From the NCBI GenBank assembly GCA_003140315.1, contig PLJS01000313.1:127-39928 (forward strand): a stretch of 39,802 nt of DNA, written 5' to 3'. The DNA comes from Hyphomicrobiales bacterium (GTDB lineage: Bacteria; Pseudomonadota; Alphaproteobacteria; Rhizobiales; Xanthobacteraceae). A program made the position numbers and the translations under genes. Below, one piece after another: positions 8,713 to 18,828 of the stretch; positions within the stretch are counted from its first letter, which is position 1; the number at the start of each line of letters is the position of its first letter. The notes under the pieces are model-generated. The model was not told the origin of the DNA. It did no database searches and saw only the letters and a program-made list of their open reading frames with translations.

Positions 8713-9618
8713 GTGCCAGACCGAAATCGTGACCTCACGGCCAAGCTGATGCTTGTGGGCTTGACGGTCGCGTGGGGCCTCACCTGGCCGGCGATGCGCT
8801 TCACGCTTTTCGAAATGCCGCCGTTCAGCATGCGCTTCGTCACCATGGGGCTCGGCGCCGCGACCTTGTTCGTGATCTTGGCGTTGCAGCGGCGCACGCT
8901 CAGTGTCACGGGCGCAACCGCGCGCGTTCACGTCGCAGTGGCGGGAGTGCTCAATATCGTCGGCTTCAGCGTGCTCGCGTCCTTCGCGCAATTGACTGCC
9001 GGCACCTCGCGCGTCGTCATCCTCGCCTACACGATGCCGATCTGGGCGAGCCTACTGGCGCGGCCGATTTTGGGCGAACGGCTGAATCTGGCGCGCGGCG
9101 CAGCGCTTGCGTTGTGCGTCGCCGGCATGGCGGTGCTGATCTGGCCGCTCGCCGGCGCCGGGCTGCCGGGCGGCATCATGCTGGCGATCGCCGCCGCCAT
9201 GAGCTGGGCGGCCGGGACGGTCTATCTGAAATGGGCGCAGATCGACGGCGATCCCATCACGGTGGCGGCATGGCAGTTGATCGTCGGATTTGTGGTCGTG
9301 ACGTGCGGCCTTCCTTTTTTCGAAGGCTGGCCGCATCTGTGGCCGCTGCATCTGCCGGCGCTGCTGGGCGTAGTCTTCGTCGGCATCGTCGGATCGGGCG
9401 TTGCTTACCTGCTCTGGTTCGACATCATCATGCGCGTCCCGGCGATGACGGCGTCGCTCGGCGTGCTGAGCGTTCCGATGATCGGCGTCGTTGCGTCGGT
9501 CCTGCTCTTCGGCGAGCGGCCGACGATCCCGGACCTTGTCGGCTTTGCGCTCATTTTCGCGGCGTCCGGTTGCGTGCTGCTGACGTCGAACGAGCCGGTG
9601 CCGCCCGAGCCGACGTGA
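8713..9618 (+). CDS. DMT family (EamA) transporter; probable GTG start
   Basis: 301 aa, multiple TM segments, LVGLTVAWGLTWPAMRFTLFEMPPFSMRF and a second EamA half with GIVGSGVAYLLWF. Confidence 0.9.
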   Translation: MPDRNRDLTAKLMLVGLTVAWGLTWPAMRFTLFEMPPFSMRFVTMGLGAATLFVILALQRRTLSVTGATARVHVAVAGVLNIVGFSVLASFAQLTAGTSRVVILAYTMPIWASLLARPILGERLNLARGAALALCVAGMAVLIWPLAGAGLPGGIMLAIAAAMSWAAGTVYLKWAQIDGDPITVAAWQLIVGFVVVTCGLPFFEGWPHLWPLHLPALLGVVFVGIVGSGVAYLLWFDIIMRVPAMTASLGVLSVPMIGVVASVLLFGERPTIPDLVGFALIFAASGCVLLTSNEPVPPEPT

Positions 9619-9624
9619 AGAAAG

Positions 9625-11796
9625 TCAGAGGAAACTCTGCGGATCGACGTCGACGTCGAGCTTGATGCCGCCGGCCTTTTTCGGCGCGGCGGCGGCCCAT
9701 TCGCGCAGGTAGGCCGACAGATCGAAGTTGCGCGCCGACTTCACCATCAGCCGGAATCGATGGCGTCCGCGCAGCACCGCAAGCGGCGCTTCCGCCGGCC
9801 CGAGAACGCGCACCTGCTCGTCGATCGGCGCAACCGCGGCGAGACGGCGCGCGTAGCCCTCCGTCGCGCCTTTCTCCGGGCCGGTCACGAGCAGGCTCGC
9901 GAGCCGTCCGAACGGCGGATAATGCGCCTTTTCGCGCGCCTCGATCTCGCTGTCGTAGAAGGCTTTGCGGTCCTGCGCGATCAGCGCCTTCATCACCGGA
10001 TGCTCGGGCTGATGGGTTTGCAGATAGCCGACGCTGTGGCCCTTGTCGCGCCCGGCGCGGCCGATCACCTGATGCAGGAGCTGGAACGTGCGCTCGGTCG
10101 CGCGCGGATCGCCGGAGCCGAGACCGAGATCGGCATCGACCACCCCGACGAGGTTGAGTTTCGGGAAATGGTGGCCCTTGGCGACGAGCTGCGTGCCGAT
10201 GACGATGTCGATCTCGCCTTGTTCGATTGACTTGAATTCCTCGCGCATGCGCTCGAGCGATGCGATCAGATCGCTCGACAGCACCAGAACACGCTTGTTC
10301 GGAAAGAGAACCTGAACTTCCTCTTCCAGGCGCTCCACGCCCGGCCCGCAGGCGACGAAGCTGTCTGGCGCCTCGCATTTCGGGCACTTCGGCGGCGGCG
10401 GCTTGGTGTAGCCGCAGTGGTGGCAGACGAGCGCGCGCTTGAAGCGGTGATCGACCAGCCAGGCGTCGCAGTTCGGACAGTTGAGCCGGAAACCGCAGGC
10501 GCGGCACAGCGTGAGCGGCGCATAGCCGCGTCGGTTGAGAAATAGAAGCGCCTGCTCGCCGCGCTCCAGCGCGAGGTTGACGGCTTCGGCGAGGCGCGGC
10601 GCGATGAAGCGCGTGCGCGGCGGGCCCTCGCGGCGCAGATCGATCGCCTCGATCGCGGGCTCCTTCTGGCCGCCGAAGCGCTGGTTGAGCGCGAGCCGCC
10701 GATAGCGGCCGCGCCGCGCATTGACCACGGTCTCGATCGAGGGCGTCGCCGAGGCCAGCACGATCGGGATATCGGCGATGCGTGCGCGCACGACCGCCAT
10801 GTCGCGCGCGTGATAGTGCACGCCGTCCTCCTGCTTGTAGACCGCATCGTGCTCCTCATCGACGACGATGAGGCCGAGGTCCGCATAGGGCAGGAACAGC
10901 GCCGAGCGCGCGCCGACGACCACGCTCACGTCGCCCGCCGAAACCGCCGCGAAAGTGCGCGCGCGTTTACGCGGCGAGAGCTCGGAATGCCATTCGGCCG
11001 GGCGCGTGCCGAAGCGTGCCGCGAAACGATCGAGGAACTGCCCGGTGAGCGCAATCTCGGGCATCAGGATCAGCGACTGCCGGCCCTTGCGGATCGTCTC
11101 AGCGACCGCCTCGAAATAAACCTCGGTCTTGCCCGAGCCGGTGACGCCGTCGAGCAGGTCGACCGCAAAGCCACCCTGCGTGACGGCGTTGCGCAGGATG
11201 TTGGCCGCCATCCGCTGCGCCGGCGTGAAGTCGGCGGTGCGATGGTCGGGATTGGGAGGGCGCGCGACCGTTTGTGATGGCAAAGCGACCGTCTCCAGCG
11301 CGCCATCGTCCACCAGGCCGTCGACGACGCCGACCGAGACGCCGGCATCCTTGGCGACCTCCGGCTTGCTGCGCATCAAGCCGTCCGCGAGCACGTCGAG
11401 CACGCGGCGGCGCGCGGCGGTCATGCGAGTGGGCGCGTTTCCGGAGAGGCGCACGGCGACGCGGTCACGCTCCGGACCGAGTTCGCCCATACGCAGCGCC
11501 ATGCGCAGCACCATGCCGCGCGGCGAGAGCGTGTAGTTCGACACCCAGTCGATGAACTGGCGCAGCTCGGGCTTCAGCCGAGGGAAATCAAGCTTTGCCT
11601 CGACATCCTTCAGCCGGTTATGCAGGCCCGGCCTCACCGCGACATCGCAGTCCCACACCACGCCGATCGCCTCGCGCGGCCCGAGCGGCACGGACACCAC
11701 ATCGCCGGCCGCGAGCGCCAGTTCATCGGGCACGCGATACGAATAGGCATGGTCGAGCGCGACCGGCACCAGAACGTCGACGATGCGCAGCGCCAT
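9625..11796 (-). CDS. priA: Primosomal protein N' (replication restart helicase PriA)
   Basis: MALRIVDVLVPVALDHAYSYRVP..., DGVTGSGKTEVYFEAV Walker A, VVDEEHDAVYKQ, Cys-rich zinc motifs CRACGFRLNCPNCDAWL / CHHCGYTKPPPPKCPKCEA. Confidence 0.97.
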   Translation of the reverse strand: MALRIVDVLVPVALDHAYSYRVPDELALAAGDVVSVPLGPREAIGVVWDCDVAVRPGLHNRLKDVEAKLDFPRLKPELRQFIDWVSNYTLSPRGMVLRMALRMGELGPERDRVAVRLSGNAPTRMTAARRRVLDVLADGLMRSKPEVAKDAGVSVGVVDGLVDDGALETVALPSQTVARPPNPDHRTADFTPAQRMAANILRNAVTQGGFAVDLLDGVTGSGKTEVYFEAVAETIRKGRQSLILMPEIALTGQFLDRFAARFGTRPAEWHSELSPRKRARTFAAVSAGDVSVVVGARSALFLPYADLGLIVVDEEHDAVYKQEDGVHYHARDMAVVRARIADIPIVLASATPSIETVVNARRGRYRRLALNQRFGGQKEPAIEAIDLRREGPPRTRFIAPRLAEAVNLALERGEQALLFLNRRGYAPLTLCRACGFRLNCPNCDAWLVDHRFKRALVCHHCGYTKPPPPKCPKCEAPDSFVACGPGVERLEEEVQVLFPNKRVLVLSSDLIASLERMREEFKSIEQGEIDIVIGTQLVAKGHHFPKLNLVGVVDADLGLGSGDPRATERTFQLLHQVIGRAGRDKGHSVGYLQTHQPEHPVMKALIAQDRKAFYDSEIEAREKAHYPPFGRLASLLVTGPEKGATEGYARRLAAVAPIDEQVRVLGPAEAPLAVLRGRHRFRLMVKSARNFDLSAYLREWAAAAPKKAGGIKLDVDVDPQSFL

Positions 11797-11867
11797 GAGA
11801 GGGCCGATCCTTGGGACTTCGGTAACGAAGCGAGGTGAATATAGGCAGCGTGTCAAGACAGGCCCCC

Positions 11868-12818
11868 ATGACGTTGGAGGAGGCGAAGCCGGTTGCCCCC
11901 GACGTCGTGGCCGAGCTCGCGCGCTGGCTCGCGCATCTCGGCGCCGAGCGGCGCATGTCGGGCAAGACCGTCGAAGCCTACGAGCGCGACGCGCGGCAGT
12001 TCCTGGTGTTTTTGGCCGAGCACTTCGGCGGGCCGGTCTCGCTTTCAGTCTTGGCGGAGGTCGCGCCGCGCGACGTGCGCGCCTTCATGGCGGCGCGGCG
12101 CTCCATTGGAATCGGCTCACGCTCGCTGATGCGCGCGCTCGCGGGCATGCGCTCGTTCGCGCGGTTCCTCGAACGCGACGGCAAGGGCAAGGTCGGCGCG
12201 CTTGCGGCGGTGCGTGCGCCGAAGCTCCCCAAGACGCTGCCGAAGCCGATCGCGGCTGCGGAGGCGAAGCGATTTGCGGATGCCGATCTGCGCGCCGGCG
12301 AAGAAAGGGAGCCCTGGGTGCTGGCGCGGGACGCTGCCGTGCTCGGTCTGCTTTACGGTTCGGGCCTGCGCATCTCGGAAGCGCTGGGCTTGACGCGTGC
12401 CGCCATCCCTGTCCCCGGGGCGGGCGACGTGATCATCGTCACCGGCAAGGGCAACAAAGCGCGGATGGTGCCGGTCCTGCCGCAGGTCGCAAAGCTCGTC
12501 GCTGACTATGTCGCGCTCTGCCCGTATGATCTGACGCTGGACGAACCGATCTTTCGCGGCGCGAAGGGCGGTGTTCTCAGTCCCCGCATCATCCAGCTCG
12601 CCATGGCGCGGCTGCGCGGCGCGCTCGGCCTGCCCGACAGCGCGACACCGCACGCGCTGCGTCATTCCTTCGCGACGCATCTGCTGGTCCGCGGCGGCGA
12701 TCTGCGCTCGATCCAGGAACTGCTCGGCCACGCCTCGCTCTCGACCACGCAAATCTATACGGCGGTCGACAGCGAGCGGCTGCTTGAGGTCTATCGCAGC
12801 GCGCATCCGCGCGCCTGA
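11868..12818 (+). CDS. xerC: Tyrosine recombinase XerC
   Basis: YGSGLRISEALGLTRAAI..., GKGNKARMVPVLP, HALRHSFATHLLVRGGDLRSIQELLGHASLSTTQIYTAVDSERLLEVYRSAHPRA. Confidence 0.95.
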   Translation: MTLEEAKPVAPDVVAELARWLAHLGAERRMSGKTVEAYERDARQFLVFLAEHFGGPVSLSVLAEVAPRDVRAFMAARRSIGIGSRSLMRALAGMRSFARFLERDGKGKVGALAAVRAPKLPKTLPKPIAAAEAKRFADADLRAGEEREPWVLARDAAVLGLLYGSGLRISEALGLTRAAIPVPGAGDVIIVTGKGNKARMVPVLPQVAKLVADYVALCPYDLTLDEPIFRGAKGGVLSPRIIQLAMARLRGALGLPDSATPHALRHSFATHLLVRGGDLRSIQELLGHASLSTTQIYTAVDSERLLEVYRSAHPRA

Positions 12819-12890
12819 TCCTCGCCTTGCCAAGCGCCCGCGCGCCGGATAGCAATCCGCGCGCTTTTGAAAACGTGAGGCGATCCATCC

Positions 12891-14018
12891 ATGGCGACCA
12901 TGAAGCTCCTTCTTCTCCCCGGCGACGGCATCGGTCCGGAGGTGATGGCCGAGGTGAAGAAGCTCATCGCCTGGATGAACGGCCACGGCATGGGGACGTT
13001 CGAGACCGAAGAAGGCCTGTGCGGCGGCTGCGCGTATGACGCGCATGGCGTCGCCGTCACCGACGAGACGGTCGCGAAGGCGAAGGCCGCGGACGCCGTG
13101 ATCTTCGGATCGGTCGGCGGGCCGAAGTGGGACAAGGTGCCCTATGAGCACCGTCCCGAAGCCGGGCTCCTGCGGCTGCGCAAGGACCTCGACCTCTACG
13201 CCAACCTGCGGCCGGCCGTGACCTATCCGGCGCTGGCGGACGCTTCTTCGTTGAAGCGCGAACTGGTCGAGGGCCTCGACATCATGATCCTGCGCGAGCT
13301 GACCGGCGGGGTTTACTTCGGCGAACCGAAGACCATCACGGATCTCGGCAACGGACAGAAACGCGCCGTGGATACGCAGATCTACGACACCTACGAGATC
13401 GAGCGCATCGCGCGGGTCGCGTTTGAGTTGGCGCGCAAGCGGCGCAACAAGGTCACCTCGATGGAGAAGCGCAACGTCATGAAGACGGGCGTGCTCTGGA
13501 ACGAAGTGGTGGGCCAAGTGCACGCCCGCGAGTTCAAGGACGTGCAGCTCGAGCACGTGCTCGCCGATTCCGGCGGCATGCAGCTTGTGCGCAATCCCAA
13601 ACAGTTCGACGTGATCGTCACCGACAACTTGTTCGGCGACATGCTCTCCGACATCGCCGCGATGCTGACCGGCTCGCTCGGCATGCTGGCGTCGGCCTCG
13701 CTCGGCGAGGCCGATCCCAAGACGCAGAAACGCAAGGCGCTGTACGAGCCGGTGCACGGCTCGGCGCCCGACATCGCCGGCAAGGGTATCGCCAATCCAA
13801 TCGCCATGATCGCGTCGTTCGCGATGGCGCTGCGCTTTTCGTTCGGGATGCTGAAAGAAGCCGACTTAATTGAAGCTGCGATCGCAGCGGCGCTCGCGAA
13901 GGGTTTGCGAACGGCCGACATCGCGGCGCCGGGCGACAAGACGATCGGCACGACCCAGATGGGCGATGCGATCATCGGCGAGGTGGAAAAGCTGGCGGCT
14001 GCACAGCCGTCACCCTGA
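12891..14018 (+). CDS. leuB: 3-isopropylmalate dehydrogenase
   Basis: [26 protein letters not shown]...[36 protein letters not shown]...[30 protein letters not shown]. Confidence 0.97.
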   Translation: MATMKLLLLPGDGIGPEVMAEVKKLIAWMNGHGMGTFETEEGLCGGCAYDAHGVAVTDETVAKAKAADAVIFGSVGGPKWDKVPYEHRPEAGLLRLRKDLDLYANLRPAVTYPALADASSLKRELVEGLDIMILRELTGGVYFGEPKTITDLGNGQKRAVDTQIYDTYEIERIARVAFELARKRRNKVTSMEKRNVMKTGVLWNEVVGQVHAREFKDVQLEHVLADSGGMQLVRNPKQFDVIVTDNLFGDMLSDIAAMLTGSLGMLASASLGEADPKTQKRKALYEPVHGSAPDIAGKGIANPIAMIASFAMALRFSFGMLKEADLIEAAIAAALAKGLRTADIAAPGDKTIGTTQMGDAIIGEVEKLAAAQPSP

Positions 14019-14103
14019 GGAGCGAGCGTGAGCCGAGCCTCGAAGGGCGACGGCGCGCGCGGCCATCCTTCGAGGCCCGCGCTTCGCGCGGGCACCTCAG
14101 GAT
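14012..14103. repeat. Dispersed palindromic repeat (ccctgagg...cctcgaagg...ccttcgagg...cctcagg type), likely bidirectional terminator
   Basis: Inverted arms accctgagg..cctcgaagg / ccttcgagg..cctcaggat plus inner cccgcgcttcgcgcggg hairpin, between convergent genes; overlaps the leuB stop codon. Confidence 0.85.
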
Positions 14104-14113
14104 GGAGTTCTTC

Positions 14114-14458
14114 TCAATACGGCGTGTAGGGATTGAAGCCCGGCAGCTCGAACGGCAGCGGCAGCGGCGCGCGATGCGAGCCGCTTGGATCCCAAATCGC
14201 ATAGGGGGAGCCGTTCATATAGGTCGGCGGAGTGGCGTAGTCGGAGAACTTGCGTTCGCCCGGGTTCACCTCGGTGCCGCCGTCGAGATAGCTGCGCGGC
14301 CGCACCGTGATCTTGGTGTGCGCGCGGCCATTCTCGTCGATGAAGGTGATGCGCTCGCTGCGGTCGACACGCCGGGTCTGCGCGTCGGCCGGCGCGGCGA
14401 CGAGCGTCAGGGTCGCGGCGGCCGTTGCGGCGATAACGATGGCGGTTGCGATACGCAT
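14114..14458 (-). CDS. Small secreted hypothetical protein
   Basis: MRIATAIVIAATAAATLTLVAAPADA signal peptide followed by QTRRVDRSERITFIDENGRAHTKITVRPRSYLDGGTEV. Confidence 0.75.
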   Translation of the reverse strand: MRIATAIVIAATAAATLTLVAAPADAQTRRVDRSERITFIDENGRAHTKITVRPRSYLDGGTEVNPGERKFSDYATPPTYMNGSPYAIWDPSGSHRAPLPLPFELPGFNPYTPY

Positions 14459-14645
14459 CAATAACCCTTTCGACCAGCTTCCCAACCTAACGGCGCAGCA
14501 CGCCGGGCCGTTCCCTGATCCGGGGAACAATAAACCAGCTTGCCGGGCTGAGGGCAGTCACTTCTTTGCCACAGGTGCGTGACAAATTCGTTATTCCGGG
14601 CAGGGAGTTGGCTAAAGTCTCGCCGCCGACACACCGCGGCCGCCG

Positions 14646-16478
14646 TCAGGCAGGTTTCGCATCGGCCCGCGTCGCGGTGCCCGGCGAAAGCTCGGAACGC
14701 TCTTGGGCCGGCTTCTCGGCGCGCGTCAGGTTGAACGCCGTATTGATCAGCGCCACGTGCGAGAACCCCTGCGGGAAGTTGCCGAGATGTCGCTTGTCGT
14801 GCGGATCGTATTCTTCGCTCAACAGTCCGACATCGTTGCAAAGCCCGGCCAGCCGCCGAAACAGCCGCTCAGCGTCGGCGCGGCGGCCGAGCAGGAGGTA
14901 GGCGTCGGCGAGCCAGAAGCTGCAGGGAAGGAACGCGCCTTCGCCGGCCGGCAGGCCGTCCTTCGACGTCAGCGAATCGTAACGCATCACGAGGCCGTCA
15001 GAAATCAGCGTGCGCTCGATCGCCTCGACGGTGCCACGATAGCACAGATCGTCGGGCTTCAAGAATCCGATCGGCGCCAGCAACAGCAGGCTCGCATCGA
15101 GATCGTCCGATCCATAGGAGCGCGTGAAGCTGTTGCGCCTGCCGTCCCAGGCGTTGCGGCAGACATCCTCGTGGATTTCGGCGCACAACGTCTGCCAGCG
15201 CTCCACCTTGCCGGGCAGGCCGAACATCTCGGCGCTCTTGATGGCGCGATCGAACGCGACCCAGGTCATCGCCTTCGAATAGGTGAAGTGCTGCGGCGGC
15301 GTGCGCACCTCCCAGATGCCGTGATCGGGCTCGTGCCAGATCTCTTCGAGATGATCGAGCAGCGCGATCTGGACATCCCATCCGGATTCGTTTGCCGCAA
15401 GGCCGCCCCGTCGGCCCTGATGCAGCGTGTCCATGACCTCGCCGAACACGTCGAGCTGGAGCTGCTGGTGCGCGGCGTTTCCAATCCGGACCGGCTTTGA
15501 GTCCAGATAGCCCGGCAGCCAGTCCACTTCCCATTCGGTCAGGCGGCGCTCGCCTGCGATGCCGTACATCACGCCCATCTGCCCCGGCTGGCCCGCGATC
15601 GCGCGGGTGAGCCAGTCGCGCCACGCCTGCGCTTCCTCGAAATAGCCGGCGTTCATCAGGGCCAGGAGCGTCAGCGTCGAATCGCGCAGCCAGCAGAAGC
15701 GGTAGTCCCAGTTGCGCTTGCCGCCGATGCGTTCGGGTAGCGACGTGGTGGGCGCCGCCACGATGCCGCCGGTCGGCGCGTAGGTCAGCGCCTTCAGGGT
15801 GAGCAGCGAGCGCGAAACGATCTCCGACCATGGGCCTTGGACGCTGCCCTTGCGGGTCCATTCCTGCCAGTAGGTCTCGGTGTCCGTCAGCGCCGCGTTG
15901 GCATTCACGGCTTCCGGGAGCGGAAGATGCGAGGGACCGTAGCTCAGCACGAAGGGCACGCGATCGCCTTCACCGACGGTGAACGCGCCGACCGAGGTCA
16001 TGTTCTCGCCGCGCAGGTGCACCGGCGTGCGCAGCGTCACCATGTCGGGCCCGGCGACCGCTCGTAACGCGCCTTTGTCGAGCTTGCGTACCCAGGGCAC
16101 GACCGCGCCGTAACCGAAACGCAGAATGAGCTCGACCGACATGCTGACGCGGCCGCTCTCGCCCGCGACGATACGCACGCAATCCGGATTGCGGCCGCGC
16201 ATCGGCATGAAATCGATGAGCGTGACGATGCCGTCTTTGGTCTCGAAGCGGGTTTCGAGGATCAGCGTGCCGGGTCGGTAGCGCCGCGTGACGCGCGCGG
16301 CCTCGTCGCGCGGCGCGATGCGGAAGCGCCCGTGCTCGGGCGTGCCGAGCAAGGCGGCGAAACAGGCGTCGGAATCAAAGCGCGGCCAGCAAAGCCAGTC
16401 GATCGAGCCATCGCGCCCGACCAGCGCGGCGCTCTCGCAATCGCCGATGATGGCGTAGTCCTCGATGCGGAGGGGCAT
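14646..16478 (-). CDS. Glycoside hydrolase family 15 protein (glucoamylase/trehalase-like)
   Basis: MPLRIEDYAIIGDCESAALVGRDGSIDWLCWPRFDSDACFAALLG..., GGKRNWDYRFCWLRDSTLTLLALMNAGY, CSFWLADAYLLLGRRADAERLF. Confidence 0.93.
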   Translation of the reverse strand: MPLRIEDYAIIGDCESAALVGRDGSIDWLCWPRFDSDACFAALLGTPEHGRFRIAPRDEAARVTRRYRPGTLILETRFETKDGIVTLIDFMPMRGRNPDCVRIVAGESGRVSMSVELILRFGYGAVVPWVRKLDKGALRAVAGPDMVTLRTPVHLRGENMTSVGAFTVGEGDRVPFVLSYGPSHLPLPEAVNANAALTDTETYWQEWTRKGSVQGPWSEIVSRSLLTLKALTYAPTGGIVAAPTTSLPERIGGKRNWDYRFCWLRDSTLTLLALMNAGYFEEAQAWRDWLTRAIAGQPGQMGVMYGIAGERRLTEWEVDWLPGYLDSKPVRIGNAAHQQLQLDVFGEVMDTLHQGRRGGLAANESGWDVQIALLDHLEEIWHEPDHGIWEVRTPPQHFTYSKAMTWVAFDRAIKSAEMFGLPGKVERWQTLCAEIHEDVCRNAWDGRRNSFTRSYGSDDLDASLLLLAPIGFLKPDDLCYRGTVEAIERTLISDGLVMRYDSLTSKDGLPAGEGAFLPCSFWLADAYLLLGRRADAERLFRRLAGLCNDVGLLSEEYDPHDKRHLGNFPQGFSHVALINTAFNLTRAEKPAQERSELSPGTATRADAKPA

Positions 16479-16480
16479 GG

Positions 16481-17524
16481 CTAGATGAACTCGATGACGA
16501 CTTTGATGTCGCCTTTGCGGCGTTCGAAGGCTTCGGCGAAGCGCGCAAGCGGCACGCGGCGCGTGATCAGGCGCGCGAGCCAGCCCGGGTCGGCGCGCGC
16601 GAGCGCCTCTGCGGCCATCGCGTAATGCCGAAGGTTCGCATTCACGGAGCCGAACACGACGCCGTTGTTGAGCACCATGTTGCGGTTGAACAGTCCGATG
16701 TCGAAGTCGCTGCGGCGCGACGAGCCGACTCCGGTCAGGCAAATCAGGCTGTCCGGCGCGACGTGGGGAAGAAGCGCCGCGATGACCGACGGCACGCCGG
16801 TGCATTCGATCACGATGTCGGGCGTTAGCTTCACGAGGTCCTCGGGCGCGCCGCAATGGTAGGTCGCGCCGAGTGCCGCGGTGATGTCGGGCTTCGGCCC
16901 CGTCTTGTTGTGATCGTGGACATGGACGTCGAGCCCGCGCTGCTTGCCGAGCAACGCCGCGAGCAGCCCGATCGGTCCCGCGCCGGTGACGAGCACGCGG
17001 CGCGGCGGTGCTTCGGCGAGGCGCCACAGCCGGTGGATGTGGTCCCAGGCCTTGGCCACGACGCTGGTCGGCTCCATCAGCACGCCGTTGAGCCCGAGCG
17101 ATGCGTCGACCTTGACGGCGAATTCGGGCGCGATGCGCCAGCGCTCCGCGCCGAAGCCGTTGAGGCCCTTGATGCCGTGCTCGGTGTATTGCCCGTTGCG
17201 GCACATATCCCATTGACCGGAGGCGCAGGCCGGGCAGGGGATCGGATCGGGATGGCGCACGATGCCGACGACATGGTCGCCGGGCACAAGGCCGCAATCG
17301 GCCGGCGCCTCGCGCACGCGCCCGAACGACTCATGGCCGAGGATCAGGCGCGTCGCGCCGCCGGGTGCCTCGCCATACTCGCCCGCAATGATCTCGCGGT
17401 CGGTGCCGCAGACGCCAAGCGCCAGCGCATCGACCAGGACCGCGCCGTCCGTGGCGGGCGGTTCGGCAACCTCTTGTAATTCAACGGAATTCGGCTTTGC
17501 CGGATGGACCGTGATCGCGCGCAT
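16481..17524 (-). CDS. Zinc-type medium-chain dehydrogenase, glucose 1-dehydrogenase-like
   Basis: MRAITVHPAKPNSVELQEV...LGVCGTDREIIAGEYGEAPGGATRLILGHESFGRV..., CPACASGQWDMCRNG, VLVTGAGPIGLLAALLG. Confidence 0.85.
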   Translation of the reverse strand: MRAITVHPAKPNSVELQEVAEPPATDGAVLVDALALGVCGTDREIIAGEYGEAPGGATRLILGHESFGRVREAPADCGLVPGDHVVGIVRHPDPIPCPACASGQWDMCRNGQYTEHGIKGLNGFGAERWRIAPEFAVKVDASLGLNGVLMEPTSVVAKAWDHIHRLWRLAEAPPRRVLVTGAGPIGLLAALLGKQRGLDVHVHDHNKTGPKPDITAALGATYHCGAPEDLVKLTPDIVIECTGVPSVIAALLPHVAPDSLICLTGVGSSRRSDFDIGLFNRNMVLNNGVVFGSVNANLRHYAMAAEALARADPGWLARLITRRVPLARFAEAFERRKGDIKVVIEFI

Positions 17525-17596
17525 TGCGCCCCTGGTGCTGAAAACGACGGCCCCGGGGGAAGACGCCGCCGAAGCGGCAAAGTTCCATCGCAAGGC

Positions 17597-18730
17597 TCAG
17601 GCGTGGCCGAGCACCAGATCGTCACGGTGCACCATCTCGGCACGGCCTTCGATGCCGAGGATGAGCAGGACGTCGGCTGAGGACTTGCCCCGGATCTTCT
17701 CGGCGTCCTCGGCGTCGTAGGCGACGAGCCCGCGGCCGATCTCGGCGCCGTCCGGTCCGCGCACGATCACGGCATCGCCGCGCGTGAAGGCGCCCTCGAC
17801 CTTGATGACGCCGACGGGGAGCAGGCTCGTGCCGCGCCGCAGCGCCGCGACCGCGCCGGCATCGATGACGAGCGTGCCTTTGGGTTCGAGCGAACCCGCG
17901 ATCCATTTCTTGCGCGCCGTGACCGGATTGGCCGGGGTGAGGAACCAGGTGCAGGTCGCACCGTCGGCGATCGCACGCAGCGGATGCTCGATGCGGCCCG
18001 ACGCGATGACCATGTGGATGCCGCCGGTGGTGGCGATCTTGGCGGCCTCGATCTTGGTCACCATGCCGCCGCGCGAGAGCTCCGAGCCGGATGTTCCGGC
18101 CATGGCTTCGATCTCGGGCGTGACGCGCTCGACCAGCGGAATGAGCTTGGCGCCCGCATTGCCATCGGGCGGCGCGTCGTAGAGGCCATCGATGTCCGAG
18201 AGCAGGACCAGCAGGTCGGCGCTCACCATGGTGGCGACGCGCGCGGCGAGCCGGTCATTGTCGCCGAAGCGGATTTCATTGGTGGCGACGGTGTCGTTCT
18301 CGTTGATCACCGGTACGCTGCGCCATTCGAGCAGCTTGTCGATCGTGCTACGCGCGTTGAGGTAGCGGCGGCGCTCTTCGGTATCGCCGAGGGTCACCAG
18401 AATCTGCCCGGCCGTGATGCCGTGGCGGCCGAGCGCCTCGGCCCAGGTGCGCGCGAGCGCGATCTGCCCGACGGCGGCGGCGGCTTGCGAATCTTCGAGC
18501 TTGAGCGGTCCGGGCGGAAGCCTGAGCACGGCGCGGCCGAGCGCGATCGCGCCCGACGACACCACCAGGATGTCGCGCTTCTCGCCGTGCAGGGCGGCGA
18601 TGTCGTCGGCAAGCGCGGCGAGCCAGCCTTCGTTGACGCGCCCTGCGCTCGCGTCAACGAGCAGGGACGAGCCGACCTTGACGACGATGCGGCGGAAGTC
18701 GGCGAGCGCTGGGGCCTTGCGGGACATCAT
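17597..18730 (-). CDS. proB: Glutamate 5-kinase (AAK plus PUA domains)
   Basis: [35 protein letters not shown]...[10 protein letters not shown]...[28 protein letters not shown]-terminal PUA-like region. Confidence 0.97.
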   Translation of the reverse strand: MMSRKAPALADFRRIVVKVGSSLLVDASAGRVNEGWLAALADDIAALHGEKRDILVVSSGAIALGRAVLRLPPGPLKLEDSQAAAAVGQIALARTWAEALGRHGITAGQILVTLGDTEERRRYLNARSTIDKLLEWRSVPVINENDTVATNEIRFGDNDRLAARVATMVSADLLVLLSDIDGLYDAPPDGNAGAKLIPLVERVTPEIEAMAGTSGSELSRGGMVTKIEAAKIATTGGIHMVIASGRIEHPLRAIADGATCTWFLTPANPVTARKKWIAGSLEPKGTLVIDAGAVAALRRGTSLLPVGVIKVEGAFTRGDAVIVRGPDGAEIGRGLVAYDAEDAEKIRGKSSADVLLILGIEGRAEMVHRDDLVLGHA

Positions 18731-18828
18731 GGCGATCCGGAACGGTCAGCGTTGGTAATCATGTGGCGTGGGCTTTGCAATCGTGGGAACTTCGTGCGCG
18801 CGGTGCGGTTCATCCCGGCAGGTCCGCG

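Noticed and set aside
12117-13757. 546-aa minus-strand ORF
   Set aside because: Runs antisense through leuB and the end of xerC, both strongly recognisable; mirror-frame composition.
14646-17297. Full 883-aa ORF as a dehydrogenase-GH15 fusion
   Set aside because: The first ~270 residues are an Arg-rich out-of-frame reading of the dehydrogenase gene; GH15 starts at MPLRIEDY (16478).
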